Shown: one piece after another, positions 33,306 to 44,296 of the stretch
Layout of the letters: each line of letters begins with the position of its first letter
Position numbering within the stretch: position 1 is the stretch's first letter
NCBI GenBank assembly: GCA_964017045.1
Contig: OZ024809.1
Coordinates: forward strand, 12,530,307-12,594,306
Direction: 5' to 3'
DNA: 64,000 bases
Source: Omphiscola glabra
Lineage: Eukaryota > Mollusca > Gastropoda > Lymnaeidae
The notes under the pieces: model-generated
The model's input: the letters and a program-made list of their open reading frames with translations, nothing else
The model's database searches: none
What the model was told of the DNA's origin: nothing
Translations under genes and position numbers: made by a program

Positions 33306-34090
33306 TGTAAAGACTACTATGTGCAAACATGGGCAACGAAGAAACAATGACATAGTTTTGATTTGGTGGTAAACACATTACTCTTCATCACGGTTATCAC
33401 AAGAGACATGTGCGTGTGTATCAGAGCCGTCGCTTGGCCTTTTTGGAATAACCCCAAACCCCAGTGACGCAGCGAGCTTAACTGGCGCCCGGGGCACAAT
33501 ACCTTTTTAGCGCCCCCCTCCTATTCGAAAACCATACAATATTATATGTAAAATATACCATTTGGCGCCCCTTTGTGAGTGGCGCCCCTTTGTGAGTAGC
33601 GCCCGGGGCATGGTGCCCCCTTGCCCCCCCTCGTTAGCGACTGCCCCCCCCCCCGGGGCCACGTTTCGTTTTTGTGTTCAAATAGAAAATTGAATGAAAA
33701 TCCATTTAGTCGTATTTGATTATTTCATCACCGAAACAGCCTTTAATCTTATTTGTTCCAACGTAAATGTGTGTTGATGTTTTTTATAATAAAACTTAAT
33801 TAATTCCAGGATGTCGTAAACATAAAAAAAATTGAAAAAAAACGGCTGCTAAAGAGTAAGTAAGTTGGTATATATTTTCTTCCAAAGATTTTAAGTTATC
33901 CAAAAATTAAAAACGTATAAAAGTAGAAATAATTTTAAACATCCATATGTTCTAGGGCAATACAATTTGGAAATAATATTTAAAGCGAACACACTTTAAC
34001 TGTGACGTCGTGTGTCTATTTATAGTTTAGTTGGCAGCGCGTCATACGACGGGATTGAATCATTAGCATAAAACCCACAGCTAACTTTTG
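33306..34090. other. No gene; hAT-like fragments at left
   Basis: CAGAGCCGTCGCTTGGCC at 33422 and CAGTGACGCAGCGAG at 33462 look like the starts of two nested hAT-type elements, followed by GGCGCCC-rich interior to about 33660. The rest is AT-rich. Confidence 0.45.
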
Positions 34091-34094
34091 TAAA

Positions 34095-34735
34095 AACACA
34101 TTGTGCGTTGTCATTTGTCAAAACACATTGTGCGTTGTCATTTGTCAAAACACATTGGTGTTGTCATTTGTAAAAACACATTGTGCGTTGTCATTTGTCA
34201 AAACACATTGTGTGTTGTCATTTGTAAAAACACATTGTGCGTTGGCATTTGTCAAAACACATTGTGTGTTGTCATTTGTAAAAACACATTGTGCGTTGTC
34301 ATTTGTCAAAACACATTGCGTGTTGTCATTTTTAAAAACACATTGTGTGTTGTCATTTGTCAAAAACATTGTGTGTTGTCATTTGTAAAAACACATTGTG
34401 TGTTGTCATTTGTCAAAACACATTGTGTGTTGTCTTTGTAAAAACACGTGTTGTTATTTGTAAAAACACGTGTTGTCATTTGTAAAAACACATTGTGCGT
34501 TGTCATTTGTCAAAACAAATTGTGTGTTGTCATTTGTAAAAACACATTGTGTGTTGTCATTTGTAAAAACACTGTGCGTTGTCATTTGTCAAAAAACATT
34601 GTGTGTTGTCATTTGTCAAAACACGTGTTGTCATTTGTCAAAACACATTGTGCGTTGTCATTTGTCAAAACACATTGTATTGTTATAACCCATTGGGTTG
34701 TCATTTGTCATAACCCATTGCATTGTCATATGTAA
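34095..34735. repeat. 27-bp minisatellite with alternating subunits, about 24 copies
   Basis: The unit AACACATTGTG(C/T)GTTGTCATTTGT is followed alternately by CA and AA, so pairs form a 54-bp dimer over most of the array. Deletion variants appear at 34440-34480. Confidence 0.88.
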
Positions 34736-35559
34736 AAAAAAAACATGAGAGATGTTTTCGTGTAAAACTTTACTGAAAACCCATTTGGTTGTTAACAATA
34801 AACCTTTTCATTAGATGAAACCTTTACAGTGTCAAAACTCAACTGTATAGTTTAAAAAAATGTATTTAAAAAAACATTGTTTCGATCAAATGTACAGTAC
34901 AAACAAAACCCATAGTCAAAAACAGCAACATTGTTTAGTCAAAAACACACTGTGATGTCTTACAGGTCAATTTGTCTCCTCAAACTTTTGAATACAAATT
35001 TACTGAAAGTCTTCAGCTTTGGTCTCATACTTAGAGCTGACATTTTTGGGGGCATCTTGGAATTTGAACTTTTTGGTGTCATTGGTTTGTGACTTTTTGG
35101 TGTCATTGGGTTGGGACTTTCTGGTGTCATTGGGTTGGGACTTTTTGGTGTCATTGGGTTGGGACTTTTTGGTGTCATTGGGTTGGGACTTTCTGGGGTC
35201 TCAGATTTGGAACTTTATGGTCTAAGGTTTACTTTTCTGACGTCTTTGGGGTTGGGCCTTTCTGGAGCCTTACGGGTATGAGCTTTTTAGAACAAAAGTG
35301 TGGATTAAAAAAATTTTTTTAGAGCTGGGACTTTTTGCCAAGGGAATTTTTTTTTTCTTTTTTTTTTTTATCCTGAGTTGGGATGCTTTAGTTGGTGTTA
35401 GAGTTGCTCGCTGTCTTTTGATTTTTCTCTCCTGGCTATTTAGCGTTTCTAATTAAGAATCAACAATAAATATGTTACATCAATCATGTATCTACATAAA
35501 TCAATAGTAAAGTGTTCATACATTAAATAACAGAACGCATCCCGCGAGCTGCGACCAAC
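34736..35559. repeat. Intergenic sequence with 24-bp minisatellite at 35085-35210
   Basis: About five copies of TGGGTTGGGACTTT(T/C)TGGTG lie at 35085-35205. Nothing else was recognised apart from a T-rich tract near 35345. Confidence 0.6.
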
Positions 35560-35658
35560 TTAGTCACACAGGACCTCGTCCAGCTTGTCCGTGTCTGTCG
35601 CCGGCTGGGGATACTCCTGCACCGTACTCCTGGGTGCCAGTTTGGCCTGGATGGCGAG
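35560..35658 (-). CDS. Candidate alternative terminal exon of the class E GPCR
   Basis: On the complement an AACAACAG acceptor precedes 32 codons starting LAIQAKLAPRSTV, then QEYP, and ending DKLDEVLCD with TAA (35560-35562). It enters in phase 0, exactly as needed after GPCR exon 13, and mirrors exon 14 (LALLNHRSRQKVREYP): both start Leu-Ala and place Arg, Val and Glu-Tyr-Pro similarly. GC content and codon use are gene-like against an AT-rich background. Splicing 51107 to 35658 would give a 316-aa receptor with a shorter acidic tail ending LCD. It could instead be the last exon of a paralogue or unrelated gene. No transcript evidence was available. Confidence 0.6.
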   Translation of the reverse strand, partial: LAIQAKLAPRSTVQEYPQPATDTDKLDEVLCD

Positions 35659-36070
35659 CTGTTGTTGGGGGAAAGAATGCACATGTCAATATTCATCGTT
35701 TATATTAGAAATATGGGGAAAAGTGTGTGGGGGGGGGGGAGTCCCATGGGCCGAAATAATATTACTATTAGAATTAGCTCTACTTATTTTAAAAGTACAT
35801 ACCAGTTGTGTCATTTTGTGTTCGTGCAATTAATTATTTAATAGCTGTTCCCTTACTATACGTCCTCATTACAAAGTAAACTCATTTTACCTAAATGGTG
35901 GCGACGTCCACTCTTTTATAAGACTGGTCCAAAAATGAACTTAAGACACAATCTATCGCTGGGGATTTTTACATTGACAAGGGTAAACATTAAAACAAGC
36001 CTTTTTACAGACCTAGATTGAGGACATGACTCAAACTGTGTTCTAACTTAAATGTTTTGTTTTTTTAAAT
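35659..36070. other. No gene recognised
   Basis: Short AT-rich spacer with a G-run at 35731. Confidence 0.4.
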
Positions 36071-36074
36071 TTCA

Positions 36075-37605
36075 TGTTTACCCTACCCTTGTATGCCATA
36101 CTCTTGTGCACCCTGCCACTGTATACCCTACCTTTGTATGCCATACTCTTGTGCACCCTGCCACTGTATACCCTACCTTTGTATGCCATACTCTTGTGCA
36201 CCCTGCCACTGTATACCCTACCTTTGTATGCCATACTCTTGTGCACCCTGCCACTGTATACCCTACCTTTGTATGGCATACTCTTGTGCACCCTGCCACT
36301 GTATACCCTACCTTTGTATGCCATACTCTTGTGCACCCTGCCACTGTATACCCTACCTTTGTATGCCATACTCTTGTGCACCCTGCCACTGTATACCCTA
36401 CTTTTGTATGCCAAACTCTTGTGCACCCTGCCACTGTATACCCTACTTTTGTATGCCATACTCTTGTGCACCATGCCACTGTATACTCTACTTTTGTATG
36501 CCATACTCTTGTGCACCCTGCCACTGTATACCCTACCTTTGTATGCCACACTCTTGTGCACCCTGCCACTGTATACTCTACTTTTGTATGCCATACTCTT
36601 GTGCACCCTGCCACTGTATACCCTACCTTTGTATGCCACACTCTTGTGCACCCTGCCACTGTACACCCTACTTTTGTATGCCATACTCTTGTGCACCCTG
36701 CCACTGTATACCCTACCTTTGTATGCCACACTCTTGTGCACCCTGCCACTGTATACCCTACCTTTGTATGCCATACTCTTGTGCACCCTGCCACTGTATA
36801 CCCTACCTTTGTATGCCATACTCTTGTGCACCCTGCCACTGTTTACCCTATTTTTGTATGCCATACTCTTGTGCACCCTGCCACTGTATACCCTACCTTT
36901 GTATGCCATACTCTTGTGCACCCTGCCACTGAACACCCTATTTTTGTATGCCATACTCTTGTGCACCCTGCCACTGTATACCCTACCTTTGTATGCCATA
37001 CTCTTGTGCACCCTGCCACTGTATACCCTACCTTTGTATGCCATACTCTTGTGCACCCTGCCACTGTATACCCTACCTTTGTATGCCATACTCTTGTGCA
37101 CCCTGCCACTGTATACCCTACCTTTGTATGCCATACTCTTGTGCACCCTGCCACTGTATACCCTACCTTTGTATGCCATACTCTTGTGCACCCTGCCACT
37201 GTATACCCTACCTTTGTATGCCATACTCTTGTGCACCCTGCCACTGTATACCCTACCTTTGTATGCCATACTCTTGTGCACCCTGCCACTGTATACCCTA
37301 CCTTTGTATGGCATACTCTTGTGCACCCTGCCACTGTATACCCTACCTTTGTATGCCATACTCTTGTGCACCCTGCCACTGTATACCCTACCTTTGTATG
37401 CCATACTCTTGTGCACCCTGCCACTGTATACCCTACCTTTGTATGCCATACTCTTGTGCACCCTGCCACTGTATACCATACCATTAGATACCCTACCACT
37501 GTATACCCTACCATTGTATACCCCACCATTATATACCCTACCACTGTATACCCTAACATTGTATATCCTTGCCATTGCATACCCTACCATTGCATACCAG
37601 CGACA
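36075..37605. repeat. 45-bp minisatellite, about 32 copies, plus 15-bp ancestral units at the right end
   Basis: Each unit is three related 15-mers: GTATGCCATACTCTT, GTGCACCCTGCCACT and GTATACCCTACCTTT. From about 37475 the array passes into single 15-bp units of type GTATACCCTACCATT. Both the 45-bp and 15-bp periods are multiples of three, so all six frames stay open for up to 555 codons. There is no gene signal beyond the repeat. Confidence 0.95.
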
Positions 37606-38235
37606 ATATACATCCGCCTATCTTTTATCTTCAGTAAAACACAAAGAAAATTTGAAAGTTTTAATCTCAATACAAACATCCGCTGTTCACTACAATCAAA
37701 ATCAGTTCTCATGGGATGACTAAGACTGTTATTGATATCCATATACCCGGTACCCAGCAATTCAATGAAATTTGATAGATTTAGTTTAGACCAGAAGTTC
37801 CCAGTCCCTGGATCACGAAATGCCTCATCCGGGAAGGTGTAGGGCTAAATTCATAGCACAACTAAATCAACCCGATGACGCAACTCTTATTTTTATCCAT
37901 TGTACTAAAAAAGTATTGCAGAGTTGTTGTTTTATTCTAATTAAAAAATTAGGATTGTTGTTTCAAAAAAATCTGGTAATCCTATCCTCTCATAGGGACA
38001 AAGTGCTTGCCAGGTTTGACATGCAGACCACTGATTCATGTAGCGGCCAAAGGATCCCCAATTGTATTCTCCCTGGCCAAGACAAGTAAGGTAATCAGTA
38101 GGCCAAAATAAAGTATATTTACAAAATAATAAATTGAACTCATGGTCCTTGCAATCGTAATTTTTTTATTTTTTTTTGGTGAAGTTTATTGAAAGTGACA
38201 AAGTAAATTAAACATTTCTGAGAATTTTATTAGAG
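37606..38235. other. No gene recognised
   Basis: No exon or repeat was identified apart from T-rich tracts near 38160. Confidence 0.4.
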
Positions 38236-38237
38236 CA

Positions 38238-38385
38238 ATGGGTTGGTACAGATGGTATCACAACGGTACAGATGGTATCACAACGGTACAGATGGTATCA
38301 CAACGGTACAGATGGTATCACAACGGTACAGATGGTATCACAACGGTACAGATGGTATCACAACGGTACAGATGGTATCACAACA
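38238..38385. repeat. 20-bp minisatellite, seven copies
   Basis: GGTACAGATGGTATCACAAC is repeated with no visible differences, so this is a young array. A 45-bp poly-A tract lies downstream at 38618-38662. Confidence 0.92.
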
Positions 38386-38615
38386 AAGACAGGCCAAGGC
38401 GACATCAAATTATTGCCCTTTACACTTCCACAGGCCAACATAGTAGTTTTAATGCTACCAGCAGAGTATATAACAATCACTGTATTACTCTATATTACCA
38501 CTGGTGTAAATACAACACGGTAAAAAGATATCACGGTAACAAGTTACCCGAGGAAACAAAAATCCCAGAAGTAAATGGCTATTCTACGACTGTAAATATG
38601 TAAATAGCTATATCT

Positions 38616-38664
<49 letters not shown>

Positions 38665-38705
38665 TACAACTGTAAATAGCTATCCTCCTTATTTATTATT
38701 ATCGA

Positions 38706-39165
38706 AATGAGTTTACAATACGCAGACCGAACAGGATCGATCTATACAGTGAACATTTCGATCAAGTCAGTCACATCTAAAGAAGATGCATCCGGAAATT
38801 TGATCGAAAGAAATTTCGTCGACGGAAAATTGATCGACGGAAAATTGATCGACGGAAATTTGGTCGAATATTTTTTTTTTACTTTACATGTTACAATTTT
38901 GCGTCAAAGTTCTTTTTTGAACTCATTATTTTGTTTTACTATATAGTATAGTGCGTTCAAAAAGAAATTTAACGAAAATGTTAACGTGTAAGCTGAAAAA
39001 AAGATTTGAACAAATTTCCGTTCGATCAAATTTCTGTCGACGAAATTTCTTTCGATCAAATTTCCGGTAACCGTTTACAATACGCAGACCGAACTATATT
39101 AATCAAATGGATCGATCTATACAGTGAACATTTCTATCAAGTCAGTCTCATCTAAAAGCAGATGA
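38706..39165. mobile_element. MULE-like fold-back element flanked by a long direct duplication
   Basis: The core at about 38790-39071 starts CCGGAAATTTGATCG and ends CGATCAAATTTCCGG, with long inverted arms of (A)TTTGATCGA(C/A)GGAAA submotifs and a centre TACTATATAGTATAG. It is inverted relative to the 62-kb copy. Flanks are not a short target duplication but about 85 bp of direct repeat: TTTACAATACGCAGACCGAA and GATCGATCTATACAGTGAAC occur on both sides. Confidence 0.75.
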
Positions 39166-39465
39166 TGGCAGTGTACTGCGACATCTTGTGTGTGGGGGGG
39201 GGGGCGGCGAGATAAAAAAAAGGGGGTGGGGTGAAAACAAAAATTACTGATTTGATGGTGGAGTAGTTAGATTCTGTAACGCCCCGGGGGTGAGAGAGAG
39301 AGGGGAGATGACAATAAAAAGACCGATTTGATGGTGCATCAGAAAGAGTTTGTGACGCAATTGGGGGGGGGGTGAGAGAGAGGGGAGATGGCACACACAA
39401 AAAATGATTTTATGGTGGAGTAGTTAGAGATTGTGACGCCCGTGGGCGTGTCCTTGATGCTGCCG
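39166..39465. repeat. About 80-bp repeat, three degenerate copies
   Basis: Segments ATTT(G/T)ATGGTGGAGTAGTTAGA and GTGAGAGAGAGGGGAGATG recur three times with G-runs between copies. Confidence 0.7.
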
Positions 39466-41275
39466 TCATTATTTGAGACAAAGCAATAATACACAATACA
39501 AACTATGAAAAGTGTATGCAGTGGATCGTATATGCCGCCACAAACTATGTACCGCCTTGGGGGCGGACCAGAGCGTAGAATTGCTGAAACTTGAAACGTT
39601 ACCGAACATGGTTACTGAACGGCGACTCACGAAGAAACACGTCCCCCGGGCCTGGATCCCACCTTCGTGACCGTTTGTGTGGGACCCGGCCCGGAGGCCA
39701 ACCCACATACTTATTTTGCGACCGTAAGACAGCCTGGGTCAGTGCATCCCACCCCCACCTCCACGTCAATTGGGCTACTCTGTGAGCTGTGCAAATTGGT
39801 CGGGAAACCGCACCAGACATCGCATGGACCAGACACCCATCCCCCGGCCCAACTCCTGTCTTCTAACGAACCTTGCGCTCCCTTTTCTTCACCCTATGAT
39901 TTCCCAGATGCTTGTTATAATTTGACCACGCTAACCTTGGAGGACACTATATGTTTGTTCATTCACAAAGAAGATTCTGCAGTTGAAGAAGAGATTTCTT
40001 AAACAAGACGGGCGGCCCACGCATTAACTCTCAGCTAATACTTGCTATGCTTATCCGTTTAATTACGACCTTAAAGCATGCATTATTTTCTTGGGCACGA
40101 CGCAATCTGTTGAGCCCACATTCATACCAGTGGTATTCATACCAAAGAGCCTAACACTAACAGCCTGGACATAGTTCGTTTCATAGCCAACGGACGGCGT
40201 CAATATGTTTACAAAAACATATCAATGTGGTCCAACTGCAGTTAGTGCTCTCAATAAAAAAAACGTGGCGGAGTTTGAATTGAGCAGGGAAAAAAATTAA
40301 AAAGGGGGGGGGGGTTGATCTCGCCCACATGATCTGAATGCGTGACCTATCACAAGTACTGTACTTTGACTTGAGATTTTGGTTTGGTTGAAGCAGGCCC
40401 ACTGCACAGTAGTGCACAGCACTGCACACCACTGCACAGTAGTGCACAGCATTTATTCAAAAGCCTTGAACTGAATCTAGTGACCGTTGTAGTAACCTCG
40501 GGGGCGGGGGAGAAGGGGGCCTGACTACGGGGCTTCCATTAATTATGTCACCAAAATAGTGGGGGGAGTATGTCAATTGTTGACAAGGGGGGGGGGGGTA
40601 AGATTAATTGTCGTCAACAATCCTATTATCTGTTAAAAAATTTATCTTAATTTCAAGAAAAAAAACACCTAAAAACAAAGTTTTTCGAATAAACCCTTTA
40701 CGTGACATGCATTTTTGTGCGACTTAGCCTTAACGATGGCTACAGTTGTTAAGAAATCAATGCATCTTATTTCCCCGATCTTCAACATGGAAAAACTGAT
40801 TTTGAGGGGTTGGGGGTGGAGGATGGTGTGGGGGATGAGGCGGAAAATATGAAAGTCTTTGTGCCAAGTTTCACCTCGATAGGATGACGGGAAGTGGGTC
40901 AATGAGCCTTCCGAAGATTTTATTCCACAAAGAGACACACGAAAGCGAAGTTATCATGAAGTATTTAAAAATTGATAGGTTATTTCAAAAGAAATCAAAA
41001 TGTGCCCCCCCCCCCCCCTTTGTTTCCTTATTTCCCACCAGTGACTGGTGTTCGTCGCTAATGACTAAGGTTGGGGGGGGGGGGGGCGGTATGTTGCGAT
41101 CAAGTTGCAGGTACGAAACAAGGGGAATATACAGTTTCATGTTTTATACCCAGAGAAATGGAAAGACCAAACTATCATCAGTTCATATTTGAGGCTAATG
41201 TAAAAAGCTGTTATAGTTTATAGGCTTACGTCAGCAGGATAGTGGAAAAAAAATAAAGATGTCATTAAAATTTAG
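39466..41275. other. No recognised gene
   Basis: A reading frame of 111 codons at 39667-40002 has no family resemblance or exon signals that I can see. G-rich MITE-like fragments lie at 40530-40640 (TTAATTATGTCACC, TTGTTGACAAGGGGG). A small CACTGCACA repeat is at 40400-40448. Confidence 0.35.
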
Positions 41276-41533
41276 AATGACTTGAAGGAAGAGGATATGT
41301 TTTCAGCACTAGTAGATGCCGTATTAGCTAAATATGTCGCAATAGGACAGAATAGTAAAGGAAAAATTGTTGATGTAATTAATGGACGCCCGCTTACGGC
41401 AATTATTGCATACAGCGACAATGCTATTTTAATTGCTGGATCGTCAGATGAGGATGACGTTGATTTGTCTGGTATAACCGTTCCGAAAGATGTCACTGAT
41501 GAATTAGCTACTGTGCACATTGTTACACTAGAG
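41276..41533 (+). CDS. Unidentified coding-like segment (possible exon or gene fragment)
   Basis: After AATTTAG, a possible acceptor, the frame reads NDLKEEDMFSALVDAVLAKY, then INGRPLTAIIAYSDNAILIAG, split here by omission of neighbours, and further DEDDVDLSGITVPKDVTDEL. Amino-acid composition is protein-like, with a coherent acidic and aliphatic pattern over about 85 codons. The frame is interrupted by the SPIN copy at 41534. Without it, reading would continue into the first unit of the 56-bp array and stop after about six codons. I do not recognise the family. It may be a degraded gene. Confidence 0.35.
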
Positions 41534-41729
41534 CTGCGGTTCTCAACCTGTGGGTCGCGACCCCTTTGGGGGTCGAATGACCCTTTCCCAGGGGTCGCCT
41601 AAGACCATCGGAAAACACATATACCAACAGTTATGAAGTAGCAAAGACAATAATTTTGTGGTTGGGGGTCGCCACAGCATGAGGGACTCTATTAAAGGGT
41701 CGCGGCATTAGGACGGTTGAGAACCACTG
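41534..41729. mobile_element. SPIN-like non-autonomous hAT element (196 bp) with perfect 8-bp target duplication
   Basis: The left end CTGCGGTTCTCAACCTG and right end complement CAGTGGTTCTCAACC enclose GGGTCGCGACCCCTTTGG, GGGTCGCCTAAGACCATCGG and TGGTTGGGGGTCGCCAC. CACTAGAG flanks both sides (41526-41533, 41730-41737). It is better preserved than the 24-kb copy. The target sits at the boundary of a coding-like segment and a minisatellite. Confidence 0.88.
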
Positions 41730-42408
41730 CACTAGAGGCACACCTGGCTTCTTTATGAGAAGATGATACCAGCTAGAAGTACTGACACTAGAGGCACACC
41801 TGGCTTCTCTATGAGAAGATGATACCAGCTAGAAGTACTGACACTAGAGGCACACCTTCCTTCTCTATGAGTAGATGATACCAGCTAGAAGTACTGACAC
41901 TATAGGCACACCCGGCTACTCTATGAGAAGATGATACCAGCTAGAAGTACTGACACTAGAGGCACACCCGACTTCTCTATGAGAAGATGATACCAGCTAG
42001 AAGTACTGACACTAGAGGCACACCCGACTTATCTATGAGAAGATGATGCCAGCTAGAAGTACTGACACTAGAGGCACACCTGGCTTCTCTATGAGAAGAT
42101 GATACCAGCTAGAAGTACTGACACTAGAGGCACACCTTCCTTCTCTATGAGTAGATGATACCAGCTAGAAGTACTGACACTATAGGCACACCCGGCTACT
42201 CTATGAGAAGATGATACCAGCTAGAAGTACTGACACTAGAGGCACACCCGACTTCTCTATGAGAAGATGATACCAGCTAGAAGTACTGACACTAGAGGCA
42301 CACCCGACTTATCTATGAGAAGATGATGCCAGCTAGAAGTACTGACACTAGAGGCACACCTGGCTTCTCTATGAGAAGATGATACCAGCTAGAAGTACTG
42401 ACACTATA
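41730..42408. repeat. 56-bp minisatellite, 12 copies, in five-unit higher-order blocks
   Basis: The unit contains GATGATACCAGCTAGAAGTA and CACTAGAGGCACACC. Variant units occur in the order CTGGCTTC, CTTCCTTC, CCGGCTAC, CCGACTTC, CCGACTTATC plus GATGCC. The same order then repeats about 280 bp later. Confidence 0.9.
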
Positions 42409-42795
42409 ACACAAACGCCCACAATGATCTCTTTGTATATACCTTTATTTATTTTACAATTATTTTTTTTTTGGGGTGGGGGCATAAAATGTTGATATTA
42501 TTACTGGGGTGGGGTGGGGGGGTTTCCTTGAAAGTTTGTCTGTTGTCGACAAGGTGGGGGGAGGGGGTAAAAGATTGGGTGAATATTGCTGACGTAATTG
42601 AAGGATGCCCCCCATAGGGAATCTCCCCAAAATTTCTGCTGGATTGTATTTTATGTTTTGTTTGCTGTTGGTTCTTTTTGTAAAACACCCACCTTACATT
42701 ACGGCACACAGCACACGGGGCCCTCGCAACCAACTGGTTGTAACTAACGACCTTGACCTTAGATAGAGATCGGAAAGCACGCGTGACTGATTCCG
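42409..42795. other. No gene; G-rich MITE-like fragment
   Basis: GTTGTCGACAAGGTGGGGGG and GCTGACGTAATTGAAGGATG at 42540-42608 resemble the fragment at 40530-40640, suggesting a shared short element. Nothing else was recognised. Confidence 0.4.
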
Positions 42796-42981
42796 ATGAA
42801 GAGACAGTATGGGCGTGGCTACGCTTACAAGAACATTGCCGTGGAACCATGTCTAATTTTACATCATAGTAAGATAGGTTTTAAAAAGTGGGAATTTAAA
42901 CTTGGAATGCACGAGACTGATGAACAAATGGAACTCTATTGGCGTAAGGAGATGCCACTCGAACCACACGAACTAGTGTAG
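42796..42981 (+). CDS. Unidentified short coding-like segment
   Basis: The frame of 61 codons contains VEPCLILHHSKIGFKKWEF and HETDEQMELYWRKEMPLEP and ends with TAG. Composition (Trp, His, charged residues) is more protein-like than the surrounding DNA. It may be a terminal exon, with possible acceptors GACAG or ACAAG near its left end, or a degraded gene. I do not recognise a family. Confidence 0.35.
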   Translation: MKRQYGRGYAYKNIAVEPCLILHHSKIGFKKWEFKLGMHETDEQMELYWRKEMPLEPHELV

Positions 42982-43029
42982 GAAAGGGGGGGAGGGTCAG
43001 AATGAGAGGCTGTGGGTAGAGCGGGACAG

Positions 43030-43892
43030 GCGTCCCCGGGCGCCATAGATTTTGGGGGAGCTAAGTAAGTGACACAGTTATATACACAAAGGGGAGATAC
43101 TGACTCGGGGCACCCCAAGTAAGTGACACAGTTATGGACACAAAGGGGGAGTTACTGACCATGAACACCCCAAGTAAGTGACACAGTTATGGACACAAAG
43201 GGGAGATACTGACTCTGGGCACCCCAAGTAAGTGACACAGTTAAGGACACAGAGGGGAGATACTGACTAGAGGCACCCCAAGTAAGTGACACAGTTTTAG
43301 ACACAAAATGTGATACTGACCTTGAGCACCCCCTAGTAAGTGACAGTTATGGACACAAAGGGGAGATACTGACTAGGGGCACCCCAAGTAAGTTACACAG
43401 TTAAGGACACAAAGGGGAGCTACTGACTCGGAGCACCCCAAGTAAGTGACACAGTTAAGGACACAAAGGGGAGATACTGACTAGGGGCACCCCAAGTAAA
43501 TGACACAGTTAAGGACACAAAGGGGAGCTACTGACTCGGAGCACCCCAAGTAAGTGACACAGTTAAGGACACAAAGGGGAGATACTGACTAGGGGCACCC
43601 CAAGTAAGTGACACAGTTATAGACACAAAATGTGATACTGACCTTGAGCACCCCCTAGTAAGTGACACAGTTATGGACACAAAGGGGAGATACTGACCAG
43701 GAGCATCCCAAGTAATTTACACAGTTATGGACACAAAGGGGGAGTTACTGACCATGAACACCCAAAGTAAGTGACACAGTTAAGGACACAAAGGGGAGAT
43801 ACTGACTAGGGACACCCCAAGTAAGTGACACAGTTATGGACACAAAGGGGGAGATACTGACCTTGAGCACCCAAGTATGTGACACAGTTAAT
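43030..43892. repeat. 54-bp minisatellite, about 15 copies
   Basis: The unit contains AAGTAAGTGACACAGTTATG and AAAGGGGAGATACTGAC, then a variable CTAGGGGCACCCC segment. Some variant units (ACAAAATGTGATACTGACC) recur about 320 bp apart, hinting at block duplication. Confidence 0.9.
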
Positions 43893-43964
43893 GTTATCAT
43901 TCATTCTTTTATTGAACTGAACACAAGCGTGTTTTCATTGCATTTTATTCAGCGGAGACTGCCT

Positions 43965-44145
43965 AAGCGTCAGTTCACATGATCAAATTTCGCGTCAAAT
44001 TGTTGTATGAACGCACTATTTTGTGTGTGGTTTCTTTTTGGGGGGAATTCGATCAAATAGTAATTTGAAAGTTGTGACAAGGCTACATACAAGAAATTCA
44101 TCCAATGCTTGAAGGAAAATTTGATCGTGTGAACCGGCCCTAAGT
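43965..44145. mobile_element. Short inverted-repeat MITE
   Basis: TCAGTTCACATGATCAAATTT at the left is matched by the complement of AAATTTGATCGTGTGAACCG at the right. Arms of about 20 bp flank an interior of about 130 bp containing GAACGCACTATTTTGTG. That motif is also in the core of the MULE-like element, suggesting related elements. Confidence 0.55.
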
Positions 44146-44207
44146 GACATCAAAATACCTCATGACAGCGAAATGCCCAAAAGACAGCAAAATACCCGAA
44201 TGAGTCC

Positions 44208-44296
44208 TTCTCTAACACACCATCTCTAACACACCATCTCTAACACAACATCTCTAACACACCTTCTCTAACACAACATCTCTAACACACCAGCTA
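44208..44296. repeat. 13-bp repeat, seven copies
   Basis: TCTCTAACACACC-type units recur, some with ACAACA in place of ACACCA. Confidence 0.85.

Noticed and set aside
32202..33372. Two overlapping frames of about 385 codons on opposite strands
   Set aside because: Same cause: a 33-bp minisatellite. Neither peptide has a domain outside the repeat.
36043..37723. Reading frames of 515-555 codons on both strands
   Set aside because: They are produced by a 45-bp repeat whose period is a multiple of three. All frames are open, there is no start context, splice structure or non-repeat protein sequence.
39591..40002. Overlapping frames of 64-111 codons
   Set aside because: No family resemblance or splice context; Pro/Thr-rich composition is consistent with chance in GC-richer DNA.
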